This document shows positions 1 to 6,339 of a DNA stretch of 8,285 nt, in pieces. Below the pieces are notes generated by a model. That model was given only the letters and a program-made list of their open reading frames with translations, was not told the DNA's origin and made no database searches. The position numbers and the translations under genes were made by a program. Numbering within the stretch: position 1 is the stretch's first letter; each line of letters begins with the position of its first letter. This stretch comes from Phycisphaerales bacterium (GTDB lineage: Bacteria > Planctomycetota > Phycisphaerae > UBA1845), in contig JACKHG010000034.1 in assembly GCA_020639115.1 (NCBI GenBank), positions 1 through 8,285 of the forward strand, written 5' to 3'.

Positions 1-615
1 ATAGAGCGTGCCGTCGGCGTCCCAGACGACCTTGGCGAGGTATTCGAGGTTGACCTGGTGGACGATGCCGGTGGCGGGCGGCACGACGGAGAAGTTGTCG
101 AACGCGGACTGGCCCCACTTGAGGAAGGTGTAGCGTTCGTGGTTGCGTTCGAATTCCTTTTCGCCGTTGATGGTCAGGGCGACGGAGCTGGCGAAAGCGT
201 CAACCTGGACGGAGTGGTCGATGACGAGGTCGCAGGGGACGAGCGGGTTGACCTTGCGGGCGGCGGACTCGTCACCGGTCATGCGGACGATGGCGGCGCG
301 CATCGCGGCGAGATCGACGACGGCGGGCACGCCGGTAAAGTCCTGGAGCACGACGCGACCGGGCTTGAAGGGAATTTCCGTACCGCCGACGTTCCGGGCG
401 TCGTAGGCGGCGAGCGCCTTGACGCTCTCTTCCGTCACCACGAAGCCGTCGAGATGGCGCAGGCAGGCCTCGAGCAGCACCTTGATGCAGTACGGCAGCG
501 CGTCGACCTTACCGAGCGACTTGAGCGCGTCGAGCCGGTGCACCTTGCGCTTTCCCAACGGCGTATCAATCGTGTCACAGGCCTTGAAGGGATCGTGGGA
601 CGATGTGGAACTCAT
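1..615 (-). CDS. acnA: Aconitate hydratase AcnA, N-terminal 205 residues (cut by window edge)
   Basis: Aconitase isomerises citrate to isocitrate through cis-aconitate in the TCA cycle, in the cytoplasm, using a [4Fe-4S] cluster. Reading the minus strand from the ATG at 615 gives an open frame to the window edge with classic AcnA/IRP-type blocks: LPYCIKVLLEA (residues 40-50), FKPGRVVLQDFTGVPAVVDL (83-102), NPLVPCDLVIDHSVQVD (123-139), EFERNHERYTFLKWGQSAFDNF (154-175, quoted in part as the family's FLKWGQ block) and GIVHQVNLEYLA (183-194). The family is about 890 residues long, so roughly three quarters, including the cluster-binding cysteines, lies beyond the left edge. The start is supported by a purine-rich GAGGTAGG five bases upstream of the ATG. 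A promoter candidate lies at 722-750, giving a leader of about 100 nt. Identity is very secure; AcnA rather than AcnB follows from these blocks at the N-terminus. Confidence 0.96.
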   Translation of the reverse strand, partial: MSSTSSHDPFKACDTIDTPLGKRKVHRLDALKSLGKVDALPYCIKVLLEACLRHLDGFVVTEESVKALAAYDARNVGGTEIPFKPGRVVLQDFTGVPAVVDLAAMRAAIVRMTGDESAARKVNPLVPCDLVIDHSVQVDAFASSVALTINGEKEFERNHERYTFLKWGQSAFDNFSVVPPATGIVHQVNLEYLAKVVWDADGTLY

Positions 616-1096
616 GCGTGCCTACCTCGACGTTCGGGCGATGGACTGGATCAGCCGCGGGGCCCCGGAGCGCGCCACCACGGGCGGGCTCGGGATTGGC
701 CCTCTTCCGCGCGGGAGGCGGAGTTTAGCACGCGCCGAGCGGGCCAGCAATTCGCCGGCGGCGGCGCTGACGTGCCGCGGGTTCCGTGGAACTGAACCCG
801 ATTCTCAGCGTCGGCGCTTTCACGCCGCACATCAGCGGCGGGCGCCGGCAGGACGCCGCACGCACGTCGCGGGCTTTTGACGCTCGATCGTCACAGCCCC
901 TCACCTGCGGGAGGCGTTCTGATGGGCTGATTTGGCTTGCGAAGCGGGTGGCCATCGACGAAACTGGTGACGTCGGCGGTGCTACGCGTGCCGCCCGGCG
1001 ACGGCCGATTCGAACCTTTCACGTTTGTACTGCTCCGATCACCATCCGCGCCGCGCGCCCGGACGAAACGAGACCCTTGCTTGGGGGACGACGACG
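616..1096. other. Divergent intergenic region, 481 bp, no supportable gene
   Basis: This region separates acnA (leftward) from the PilZ protein (rightward). It contains the acnA ribosome-binding site just upstream of 615 and the promoter candidate at 722-750. A GGGGGA stretch at 1083-1088 serves the gene at 1097. The open frames here (for example a GTG-started frame at 786-1100) have arginine-rich, low-quality composition and no convincing ribosome-binding site. I could not find a convincing promoter for the PilZ gene, a riboswitch, or an RNA gene. The length is large compared with the other spacers in the window. Confidence 0.6.
722..750 (-). promoter_or_regulatory. Candidate sigma-70-type promoter for acnA (extended -10)
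   Basis: On the minus strand there is TTGCTG (745-750), a spacer of exactly 17 bp, and TAAACT (722-727). The -10 box is preceded by TGC, giving an extended -10 of TGCTAAACT. The -35 matches the first three consensus bases and the -10 matches four of six. Predicted transcription would begin near 715, leaving about 100 nt before the acnA start. The same TGCTA-x-ACT pattern occurs upstream of the ABC ATPase at 6260, which adds some support. No transcript data are available, and planctomycete promoter rules are poorly known. Confidence 0.5.
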
Positions 1097-1714
1097 ATGA
1101 ACACGTTGCGCCGCACGTTGCAGACGCTGGGCTGGCCCGCTGACATGACCGACGCCGCGATCGCCGCGGAACTGCTCCGCCGCTGGTTCAACGCGGACGG
1201 TCCGACGCCGATGTTGCTGAGCGACACAGCCACCTTGAGCGACGTGGCGGTGCTGGCCCGGGGCGCGTACGCGGCGCTCGTGCGGGAAGGCAACCTGGCG
1301 GCGCTGCACTGGGACGGAACGTCAGCCGCTGCGGCTGACGCGACGCCGCACATCGACGCGATCATGCACACCCAGCAGAGCAAGCACGACGACGCCGACG
1401 ACGATTACATCCTGGCCAATCGGCGCAAGAGCGCGCGGACGCCGCAGCCCGCGCCGGTGGAGGTCACGCTGGACTACGGGGCGCGCAAGGCGATGGGCTG
1501 GCTGGTGGATCTCTGCGAGGACGGCGTGGGCCTCTTGATGGAGGCGGGGAGCATGCCGACGGTGGGCGCCCAGATCGAGCCGGTGGTTCACCTGCGGACG
1601 GGCCTGGCGGACCGGATGGGTGCGGGCCTGGTGGTCCGCACCGAGGCGCTGGCGCACGACATGGGGCTGATCGGGATCGAGCTGGACGAACCGCGGCAGA
1701 ACGCGGCGGCGTAG
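1097..1714 (+). CDS. PilZ-like domain protein (candidate cyclic-di-GMP receptor)
   Basis: The product is a soluble 205-aa protein. Residues about 108-198 look like a PilZ domain, the small beta-barrel that binds cyclic di-GMP. It shows an RxxxR motif (R110-KSA-R114), then a D-x-S-x-x-G-like motif in which Cys replaces Ser (D138-L-C140-E-D-G143), followed by strands ending in GLIGIEL (190-196), where PilZ domains usually have a 'vGvxF' strand. Residues 1-95 are mostly helical and I do not recognise them; an acidic stretch (HDDADDDY, 97-104) links the halves. I chose the ATG at 1097 because GGGGGA lies about eight bases upstream; an in-frame TTG at 1025 would add 24 residues but lacks support. 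It points towards the HD-GYP-PilZ gene, so both neighbours have PilZ modules. The PilZ call rests on motif spacing, since overall similarity is weak. Confidence 0.72.
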   Translation: MNTLRRTLQTLGWPADMTDAAIAAELLRRWFNADGPTPMLLSDTATLSDVAVLARGAYAALVREGNLAALHWDGTSAAAADATPHIDAIMHTQQSKHDDADDDYILANRRKSARTPQPAPVEVTLDYGARKAMGWLVDLCEDGVGLLMEAGSMPTVGAQIEPVVHLRTGLADRMGAGLVVRTEALAHDMGLIGIELDEPRQNAAA

Positions 1715-1719
1715 AGACA

Positions 1720-1767
1720 GTGAGCAAGTGGGAAGGTGAGAAAGTGGGAAAGTGGGAAAGTGTCAAC
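1720..1767. repeat. Period-8 short tandem repeat (GTGGGAAA-type)
   Basis: Just past the stop of the PilZ gene, successive 8-bp units read GTGAGCAA, GTGGGAAG, GTGAGAAA, GTGGGAAA, GTGGGAAA and a degenerate GTGTCAAC. The GTGnnnAa core is kept through five units. The composition (G and A only, almost no C) differs sharply from the GC-rich genes around it. It lies entirely in non-coding sequence between two convergent genes. Its function is unknown; I recall similar purine repeats in intergenic regions of some planctomycete genomes, but could not check this. Confidence 0.85.
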
Positions 1768-1875
1768 GGCGGGTTGGCGCGGACGGGCCGCGCGGGCTTT
1801 GGGGTGGCGCGCGATCTTGGATACCGCAGGCGGACCGGTTATTGGGATTTCGCTATGGGCCGCTGTTGACTTTTT
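1762..1875 (+). other. Long imperfect inverted repeat ending in a T tract, in the convergent spacer
   Basis: GTCAACGGCGG (1762-1772) can pair with CCGCTGTTGAC (1860-1870): 11 pairs with a single G-U. The 87-base interval holds an inner hairpin, GCGCGG (1777-1782), loop ACGGG, CCGCGC (1788-1793), followed by GGGCTTT. Five T residues (1871-1875) follow the right arm on the plus strand and run into the stop codon of the leftward gene. This could be a branched terminator for the PilZ transcript or a structured RNA. The loop is much longer than in ordinary intrinsic terminators, so that reading is tentative. On the minus strand the element directly follows the HD-GYP stop codon but has no T tract. 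Confidence 0.4.
1777..1800 (+). terminator. Weak terminator candidate after the PilZ gene
   Basis: A perfect six-pair GC stem (1777-1782 with 1788-1793) with a five-base loop is followed by GGGC and only three T residues. It lies about 60 bases after the stop at 1714, so it is placed where a terminator for this gene would be. The short T run makes intrinsic termination weak by the usual rules, and in GC-rich sequence such stems also arise by chance. Confidence 0.25.
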
Positions 1876-4004
1876 CAGGCCATTGCGGGCACCAGTTCCC
1901 GTACTTTGTGGAGCAGTTCTTTTTTGCGCGCGGCCCAGTAGCGCCGGGCGGAGGCGATGCCTTCGCGGTTGGCGGGGAAGTTGTGGCCGGTGATCCGGCC
2001 GAAGGCGCGCACGGCCCAGCGCAGGTTCTCGCCGTCACCCTCCAGGGTCGTTCCGACGAAGCGCAAGCCGCTCCAATCCTGCATCGAACCCAAGGCGCCG
2101 GCGGCGGTAAGGGCGATCTGCTCGTCGGGATCGTCGAGCAGGTCGCGCAGCGCGGGCACCGCTTCCACCGCTGATGCGAGGCTCACCCCCTCGACGGCGC
2201 GGAGGCGCACGTCGCGGTGGGCGTCGTGCAGGAGAGCGGCGAGGGCGCCGCGTGCGGCGCGCGAGTTCATCTGCACGAGCACGTCGAGGGCCTTGAGCCG
2301 CACGGTGAGGTCGCTCGAGGTGGAGAGCACGACGACGGTGCGCTCGGCCTGGGTGTCGATCTTGCGCATGCAGGCGATGGCGGCGAGGCGTTCCAACGCG
2401 TCTTCGCGCTTGTGGTTGACGTGCTTGGCCTCGGCGGCGGCGCCGGCGGGCGCGGGCTTCTCCGCAGGTTCCTCCGCGGCCACGGTGAATCCGCCCATGG
2501 GCTGGACGTCGGTCTGCTCGCGGACCTCCTGCTCATCGAGCTTGCTGAGGAACTTGAGGCCGACCTTGAAGACGTTGGCGTCCGCCACGGCGCACCAGGT
2601 GACCATGCTGCGGATCCACTCGTGGCCGGCGCCGGTCTTGACGTGCACGCAGACGACCTCGCCGCGGTACATGGGGTGGGCGCTGTGGATGCACATGCCC
2701 CCTTGGGAAACATCATGGACCGGCGCGCCGAAGTCGTCCGGCGCTTCGGTGACGTCGGCGAGCCGCCCGGCGTAGATGCAGCGCACCGCCGTCTTGCCGG
2801 CGCAGACGTAGCGCGGCCGGCGTTGCTGGATGGCCGCGCGGTTGCGCCGGGCCGGCAGGTGCTCGTGCCGCGTTGACGGATCGTCGCCGTGGGTCTCGCG
2901 CTGGGCCTCGCGGCGCAGGGACGAGTTGTGCCGTTCGCAGAGGTTGATCCAGCACTCGAGCATATCGGCGTCGAACTGCTTGCCAGCCTGGTAGGCCATC
3001 GCCCGGTTCGCGTCGGGCACGCTCAGCGCTGCGCGGTACGAACGCGGCCCGATCATCGCGTGGAAACTGTCGACGATGGTCAGGAGCCGCGAGAGGGGCA
3101 GGATGTCCTTGCCGGCCAGGCCGAGCGGGTAGCCGCGACCGTCGAGCCGCTCGTGGTGCTGCAGGATCATCTGCCGCACCTGGGTGTTGACGTTGGGGTC
3201 GTTGCCGATGAGGCGCACGGACTCGATGGGATGCTGCTGGATCAGTTGCACCTCGCGGTGCGAGAGCGGTCCCACCTTGTGCAGGGTGTCGGCCGGCACG
3301 GAGAGCTTGCCCACGTCGTGGAGCATGCCGGCGAGGGCGAGGGCGTTGAGCGTCTGCTCGTCGTCGCCGAAGATTTCCGCACCGAACACGACCGCGAGGG
3401 TGGCGACCATCTGCATGTGGCTGGCGGTGGAGCGTTCGTGCCCGGCCATCTGGAGCACGTAGCCGGCGATGTTCGGGTCGTTCATGACGCCCTCGACGAT
3501 ACCGTCGGTGAGCGCGGAGGCGCGGGTGAGGCTGTCGCCGGTGAGCGCGGTGGTAAGGATCTGGCGGGCGACGGCTGCGCCGGCGCTGTGGACGATCTCC
3601 GCGCGGTCGCGGCTGGTGAGTTGGGGATTGGCCAGCAGGTCGCGGAGGCGCTGTTCGAGGGCCTGTTCGCAGCGGACGAGGTCCTCGGCGCGGACGAAGA
3701 GGTGGCAGACGCCGTGGGCCGCGAGGCGATCGAAGTCGAGGCGTCCGCTCTTGTCCGCGGGGCCGGCGTCCGCGGTCTCGTGGCTGCAGTAGAGGACCGC
3801 GTCCTCCCCGTCGGCAGCGGGCAGGTAGACGTCCACGTCGACGGCGTCGGCGGACGCCAGTCCGCGAACCGCCGCCGTCGAGATCAGCGCATAGCCATTT
3901 GGTGTCCGCACGTCGTTTTCCCCCGGATCGGCGATGGGGCGAAAATCCAGCCCTTGGCTCTGACCATAGAGATACGATTCGTGCAGGGCGATGGGAATTC
4001 CCAT
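1875..4004 (-). CDS. HD-GYP phosphodiesterase fused to PilZ and HEAT repeats
   Basis: The 709-aa product has no signal peptide or membrane segment and should be cytoplasmic. Residues 1-185 are an unrecognised N-terminal sensory region. Residues about 190-355 are an HD-GYP domain, the family that hydrolyses cyclic di-GMP: first ligand H196, H229-D230-VG-K233, K243, H258-P259, HHERLDGRGYP (283-293), D312, and R321/R324 in the substrate-binding position. All expected metal ligands are present, so activity is likely. Residues about 392-487 are a PilZ domain with a perfect DxSxxG (D431-VSQG-G436), but the preceding arginine motif reads RRPR (395-398), not RxxxR. After an Ala/Pro/Glu linker (508-528), residues 534-680 form HEAT-like helical repeats, usually protein-binding, ending in ITGHNF and an Arg/Trp tail. 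The start is the first ATG after an in-frame TGA; no strong ribosome-binding site is visible. The gene stands alone, with a promoter candidate at 4060-4089, and converges on a second PilZ gene. Confidence 0.93.
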   Translation of the reverse strand: MGIPIALHESYLYGQSQGLDFRPIADPGENDVRTPNGYALISTAAVRGLASADAVDVDVYLPAADGEDAVLYCSHETADAGPADKSGRLDFDRLAAHGVCHLFVRAEDLVRCEQALEQRLRDLLANPQLTSRDRAEIVHSAGAAVARQILTTALTGDSLTRASALTDGIVEGVMNDPNIAGYVLQMAGHERSTASHMQMVATLAVVFGAEIFGDDEQTLNALALAGMLHDVGKLSVPADTLHKVGPLSHREVQLIQQHPIESVRLIGNDPNVNTQVRQMILQHHERLDGRGYPLGLAGKDILPLSRLLTIVDSFHAMIGPRSYRAALSVPDANRAMAYQAGKQFDADMLECWINLCERHNSSLRREAQRETHGDDPSTRHEHLPARRNRAAIQQRRPRYVCAGKTAVRCIYAGRLADVTEAPDDFGAPVHDVSQGGMCIHSAHPMYRGEVVCVHVKTGAGHEWIRSMVTWCAVADANVFKVGLKFLSKLDEQEVREQTDVQPMGGFTVAAEEPAEKPAPAGAAAEAKHVNHKREDALERLAAIACMRKIDTQAERTVVVLSTSSDLTVRLKALDVLVQMNSRAARGALAALLHDAHRDVRLRAVEGVSLASAVEAVPALRDLLDDPDEQIALTAAGALGSMQDWSGLRFVGTTLEGDGENLRWAVRAFGRITGHNFPANREGIASARRYWAARKKELLHKVRELVPAMA

Positions 4005-4059
4005 GCGGCTGGAAAATCACAACGTCAGATAACTTCAACGCCGCCCAGCGCCTGACGGA

Positions 4060-4089
4060 ATCGTAACAACGTGATTTGCCCTAAGTGAA
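4060..4089 (-). promoter_or_regulatory. Candidate promoter for the HD-GYP-PilZ-HEAT gene
   Basis: On the minus strand TTCACT (4084-4089), an 18-bp spacer and TACGAT (4060-4065) are present, with TGT immediately before the -10 box (extended -10). Each hexamer matches four of six consensus bases. Transcription would begin near 4053, giving a leader of about 49 nt. A small perfect palindrome, GGAAG-TGCC-CTTCC (4106-4119), lies just upstream and could be an operator, but a chance occurrence is possible. This would make the signalling gene independent of the ABC genes. Confidence 0.4.
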
Positions 4090-4204
4090 CGCCTTTGCTG
4101 TGGATGGAAGTGCCCTTCCCGCCCCCGCGACAGCCGAACCTGGCAGTCCGCAACGCTGCGCCGAGCGCGCCCGGCTAACGGAAATTCCTCATCCCTGGCG
4201 ATGA

Positions 4205-5251
4205 TCACACCCACTTGAACCAGCGCAGGGCCAGGCCGAACGACACCGCGCCCACGGCGAGCAGGTAGAGGAGCGCAAACCACTGGCTGCCGAGCGAGGC
4301 GCCGTCGAGGATCACGGCGCGCAGCGCGTCGTTGAGCTGCGTCAGCGGCAGCGCCCTGATGAACGGGTGGAATACGGCCGGGAAGCGCTCGTACGAGAAG
4401 AACACGCCCGACAGCAGCCACATGGGCAGCATCACGGCGTTCATCAGGCCCATGACCGTCTCGATCCGCTCGGCCCGCGCCGCCACGAGGAGCCCGAGCC
4501 CCGCGAAACTCATCGCGCCGACGACGCCGACGACGATGGTCGCGAGGATGCTGCCCGCCACGTGGACGTGAAAGAGCAGCGCCGCAAGCAGCAGCAGGAT
4601 TCCGATCTCCGGCAGCGTGAAGAGCATGCGCCCGCCGAAGAGGGACAGCAACAGGTCGCGACGCTGCATGGGGCTCGCCATCAACCGCTTGAGCAGCTTG
4701 CGCACGCGCATGTCCACGGTGACGAAGCCCACGCCCCACAACCCCCCGCCCATGAGGTTCATGCCGAGCAGCCCGGGCACGAGGAAGTCGATGTAGCGCG
4801 AGCCGGGTTCGGTGACGGCGTGCGCGCGCGTCGCCACGACGTCGACGCGCCCCGCCGCCCGCTGCAGCGCGTCGTCCACCTCGGCCTTCGCCAGCACGGA
4901 TTCGGGGCGCGTCGGATCGAAGCGGTAGGACCAGCCCCCCCCCACCTCCGGGGTCACGACGATGTCCGCGTGTCCGCGGCGCAGGCGCTGGCGGCACTCG
5001 GCCTCCGCGTGGATCGCCGCCGCGAAGCCCGACGAGCCGGCGTCGGCGAGCGCCGCCTGCACCGCCTCCGCACCCGCGCCGGCGACGATATCCACGCGGA
5101 TCCGCTCGGGCGGCTTGGTGCGGAACGCGATCCCCAGGCCGACGATCAGAATGAGGGGAAAGCCATAGGTCCAGAAGACGGCGTCCGGTTCGCGGTAGAA
5201 CGCGCGGATCCGGCACAGGAGCAGTTCCTTGAGCGGATGAAAGTTCGCCAT
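4205..5251 (-). CDS. ABC-2 type transporter permease, six helices with large outer loop
   Basis: This 348-aa membrane protein is the permease of an ABC exporter, working with the ATPase encoded immediately upstream. One helix spans residues 28-44. A region of about 110 mainly polar residues (45-155) probably lies outside the membrane. Five more helices follow (about 156-178, 208-228, 232-256, 267-285, 325-345). The ABC-2 hallmark is MLPMWLLSGVFFSYERFP (274-291), followed by LPLTQLNDALRAVI (301-314). This layout, with a long loop after the first helix, is seen in YbhR/YbhS-like and related drug or lipid exporters. The start at 5251 follows the ATPase stop by one base (TAG-C-ATG), suggesting coupled translation; a start 14 residues earlier would overlap the ATPase and has no advantage. 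A run of nine G (plus-strand 4935-4943) encodes three glycines within the outer loop. The substrate is unknown. Confidence 0.92.
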   Translation of the reverse strand: MANFHPLKELLLCRIRAFYREPDAVFWTYGFPLILIVGLGIAFRTKPPERIRVDIVAGAGAEAVQAALADAGSSGFAAAIHAEAECRQRLRRGHADIVVTPEVGGGWSYRFDPTRPESVLAKAEVDDALQRAAGRVDVVATRAHAVTEPGSRYIDFLVPGLLGMNLMGGGLWGVGFVTVDMRVRKLLKRLMASPMQRRDLLLSLFGGRMLFTLPEIGILLLLAALLFHVHVAGSILATIVVGVVGAMSFAGLGLLVAARAERIETVMGLMNAVMLPMWLLSGVFFSYERFPAVFHPFIRALPLTQLNDALRAVILDGASLGSQWFALLYLLAVGAVSFGLALRWFKWV

Positions 5252-5252
5252 G

Positions 5253-6260
5253 CTATGCACCCGTCCCTTGCGCCGACGAGTCGGCAGTCGCATCGTCCGC
5301 GTCCAGCGTGCGCCCGGTGAGGGCGACGAAGACGTCCTCGAGGCTCGCGTGCCGCGTGGTCAACCGGTTCAGTTCGGCCTGCCAGCCCGCGAGGCGGCGC
5401 AGCAGCTCGGGGATCGCCACGTGCGGATGATGCACGGTCAGCAGCCAGGCGTCGCGCTCGCGGCGAACCGCGGTGACCGAGGGCAGGGCAGCCAGCGCCG
5501 CCTCGTCCAGGGCGGCGGGTGCCGCCCCGCCGTCGCCAGTCGCGTTGGCGGCGAACTCGACAACGTGCTCGCCGCCGAGCCGGGCGATGAGGTCGGCGGG
5601 TGTTCCCTCCGCGATGATTCGGCCGTGGTCCACGATCGCGACGCGGTCGCAGAGCACCTCGGCCTCGTGCATGTAGTGCGTGGTGAGCAGCGTGGTGGCG
5701 CCGCGCGCCTGGTGGGCGCGGACGATCTTCCATACCTCGCGCCGCGACTGCGGATCGAGCCCGGTGGTCGGCTCGTCGAGGAAGAGCAGCGCGGGGTTGC
5801 CGACGAGTCCGCAGGCGAGGGCGAGGCGTTGCTTCTGTCCGCCGGACAACCGCCCCACCCGGGCCGTCGCCTTCTCGGTGAGTTCGACGGCTGCCATGGT
5901 CGCTTCCGGCGATTGCCCGTCCGGGTAGAAACTGCGGAAGAGTGTGACGATTTCGCGGACGGTGAGCTTGTCGTCGAAACGGGTCTCCTGGAGGGTGATG
6001 CCGAGGCGGCGGCGGATCTGCTGGTCGCGTCCGGTGCCCCAGCGCATGCCGAGGACCTCCACTTCGCCGGAGGTCGGCGCGAGGATGCCCTCGAGGATTT
6101 CGATAGTCGTGGTCTTGCCCGCGCCATTGGGCCCGAGCAACCCGAAGCACGCGCCAGGCTCAACGGAGAGATCCAGCCCGCAGACGGCCTCGACGGCTGA
6201 CTTGCCGGCGAGGTAGGTCTTGCGCAGGTCGCGACATCGAATGGCGAGATCAGCCGTCAT
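5253..6260 (-). CDS. ABC transporter ATPase, CcmA/DrrA/NatA-like
   Basis: The 335-aa protein is the nucleotide-binding subunit that powers the ABC-2 permease downstream. Every catalytic motif is intact: Walker A GPNGAGKTT (43-51), Q-loop Q91, signature LSGGQ (138-142), Walker B LLFLDE (158-163), D-loop GLDP (167-170) and switch His H195. Residues 1-225 are the ATPase fold. Residues 225-335 are the extra C-terminal region common in drug and antibiotic exporters of the DrrA type, ending in SLEDVFVALTGR (306-317). The ATG at 6260 is preceded by AGGAAGGAA about a dozen bases upstream, and a promoter candidate lies at 6296-6301. This ATPase therefore probably starts its own transcription unit with the permease, though read-through from the upstream ABC pair is possible. 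Confidence 0.95.
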   Translation of the reverse strand: MTADLAIRCRDLRKTYLAGKSAVEAVCGLDLSVEPGACFGLLGPNGAGKTTTIEILEGILAPTSGEVEVLGMRWGTGRDQQIRRRLGITLQETRFDDKLTVREIVTLFRSFYPDGQSPEATMAAVELTEKATARVGRLSGGQKQRLALACGLVGNPALLFLDEPTTGLDPQSRREVWKIVRAHQARGATTLLTTHYMHEAEVLCDRVAIVDHGRIIAEGTPADLIARLGGEHVVEFAANATGDGGAAPAALDEAALAALPSVTAVRRERDAWLLTVHHPHVAIPELLRRLAGWQAELNRLTTRHASLEDVFVALTGRTLDADDATADSSAQGTGA

Positions 6261-6295
6261 GGTGCGCGCGTTCCTTCCTGGTGAAGCGGTCGAGA

Positions 6296-6324
6296 AGTGT
6301 AGCAGCCCGCGCGGGGCGAGGGAA
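6296..6324 (-). promoter_or_regulatory. Candidate extended -10 promoter for the second ABC pair
   Basis: The minus strand carries TACACT (6296-6301) preceded by TGC, giving TGCTACACT. This is one base different from the acnA candidate (TGCTAAACT). The region where a -35 would lie (about 6319-6324) has only a weak match (GTTCCC-like). The predicted transcript would start near 6289, about 29 nt upstream of the ATPase start, with the AGGAAGGAA ribosome-binding site in the leader. Confidence 0.35.
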
Positions 6325-6339
6325 CGTGGTGCGGCGGGT

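Noticed and set aside
58..795. A 245-codon plus-strand frame opposite acnA
   Set aside because: It is antisense to unmistakable aconitase sequence; such open frames arise from GC-rich codon bias.
1007..1016. GGTTCGAATC on the minus strand, resembling the T-arm loop of a tRNA
   Set aside because: The flanking bases cannot form the five-pair T stem, and no acceptor or anticodon arm can be fitted.
786..1100. A 104-codon GTG-started frame whose TGA overlaps the ATG of the PilZ gene (ATGA)
   Set aside because: The composition is arginine-rich and unlike a folded protein, the third-position bias fades in its second half, there is no ribosome-binding site, and it covers the spacer between divergent genes.
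1720..1767. Possible CRISPR-like array
   Set aside because: The units are only 8 bp with no spacers and no cas genes nearby.
2889..4055. A 388-codon plus-strand frame opposite the HD-GYP gene, plus long frames at 2217-2876 and 2713-4038
   Set aside because: The HD-GYP/PilZ/HEAT frame has exact family motifs; these frames are rich in Ala/Gly/Asp/Glu/Val or Arg/Pro and show no domain.
4035..5216. A 393-codon minus-strand frame overlapping the ABC permease
   Set aside because: It is Arg/Pro-rich with no motif; the overlapping frame has clear ABC-2 permease helices and coupling to the ATPase.
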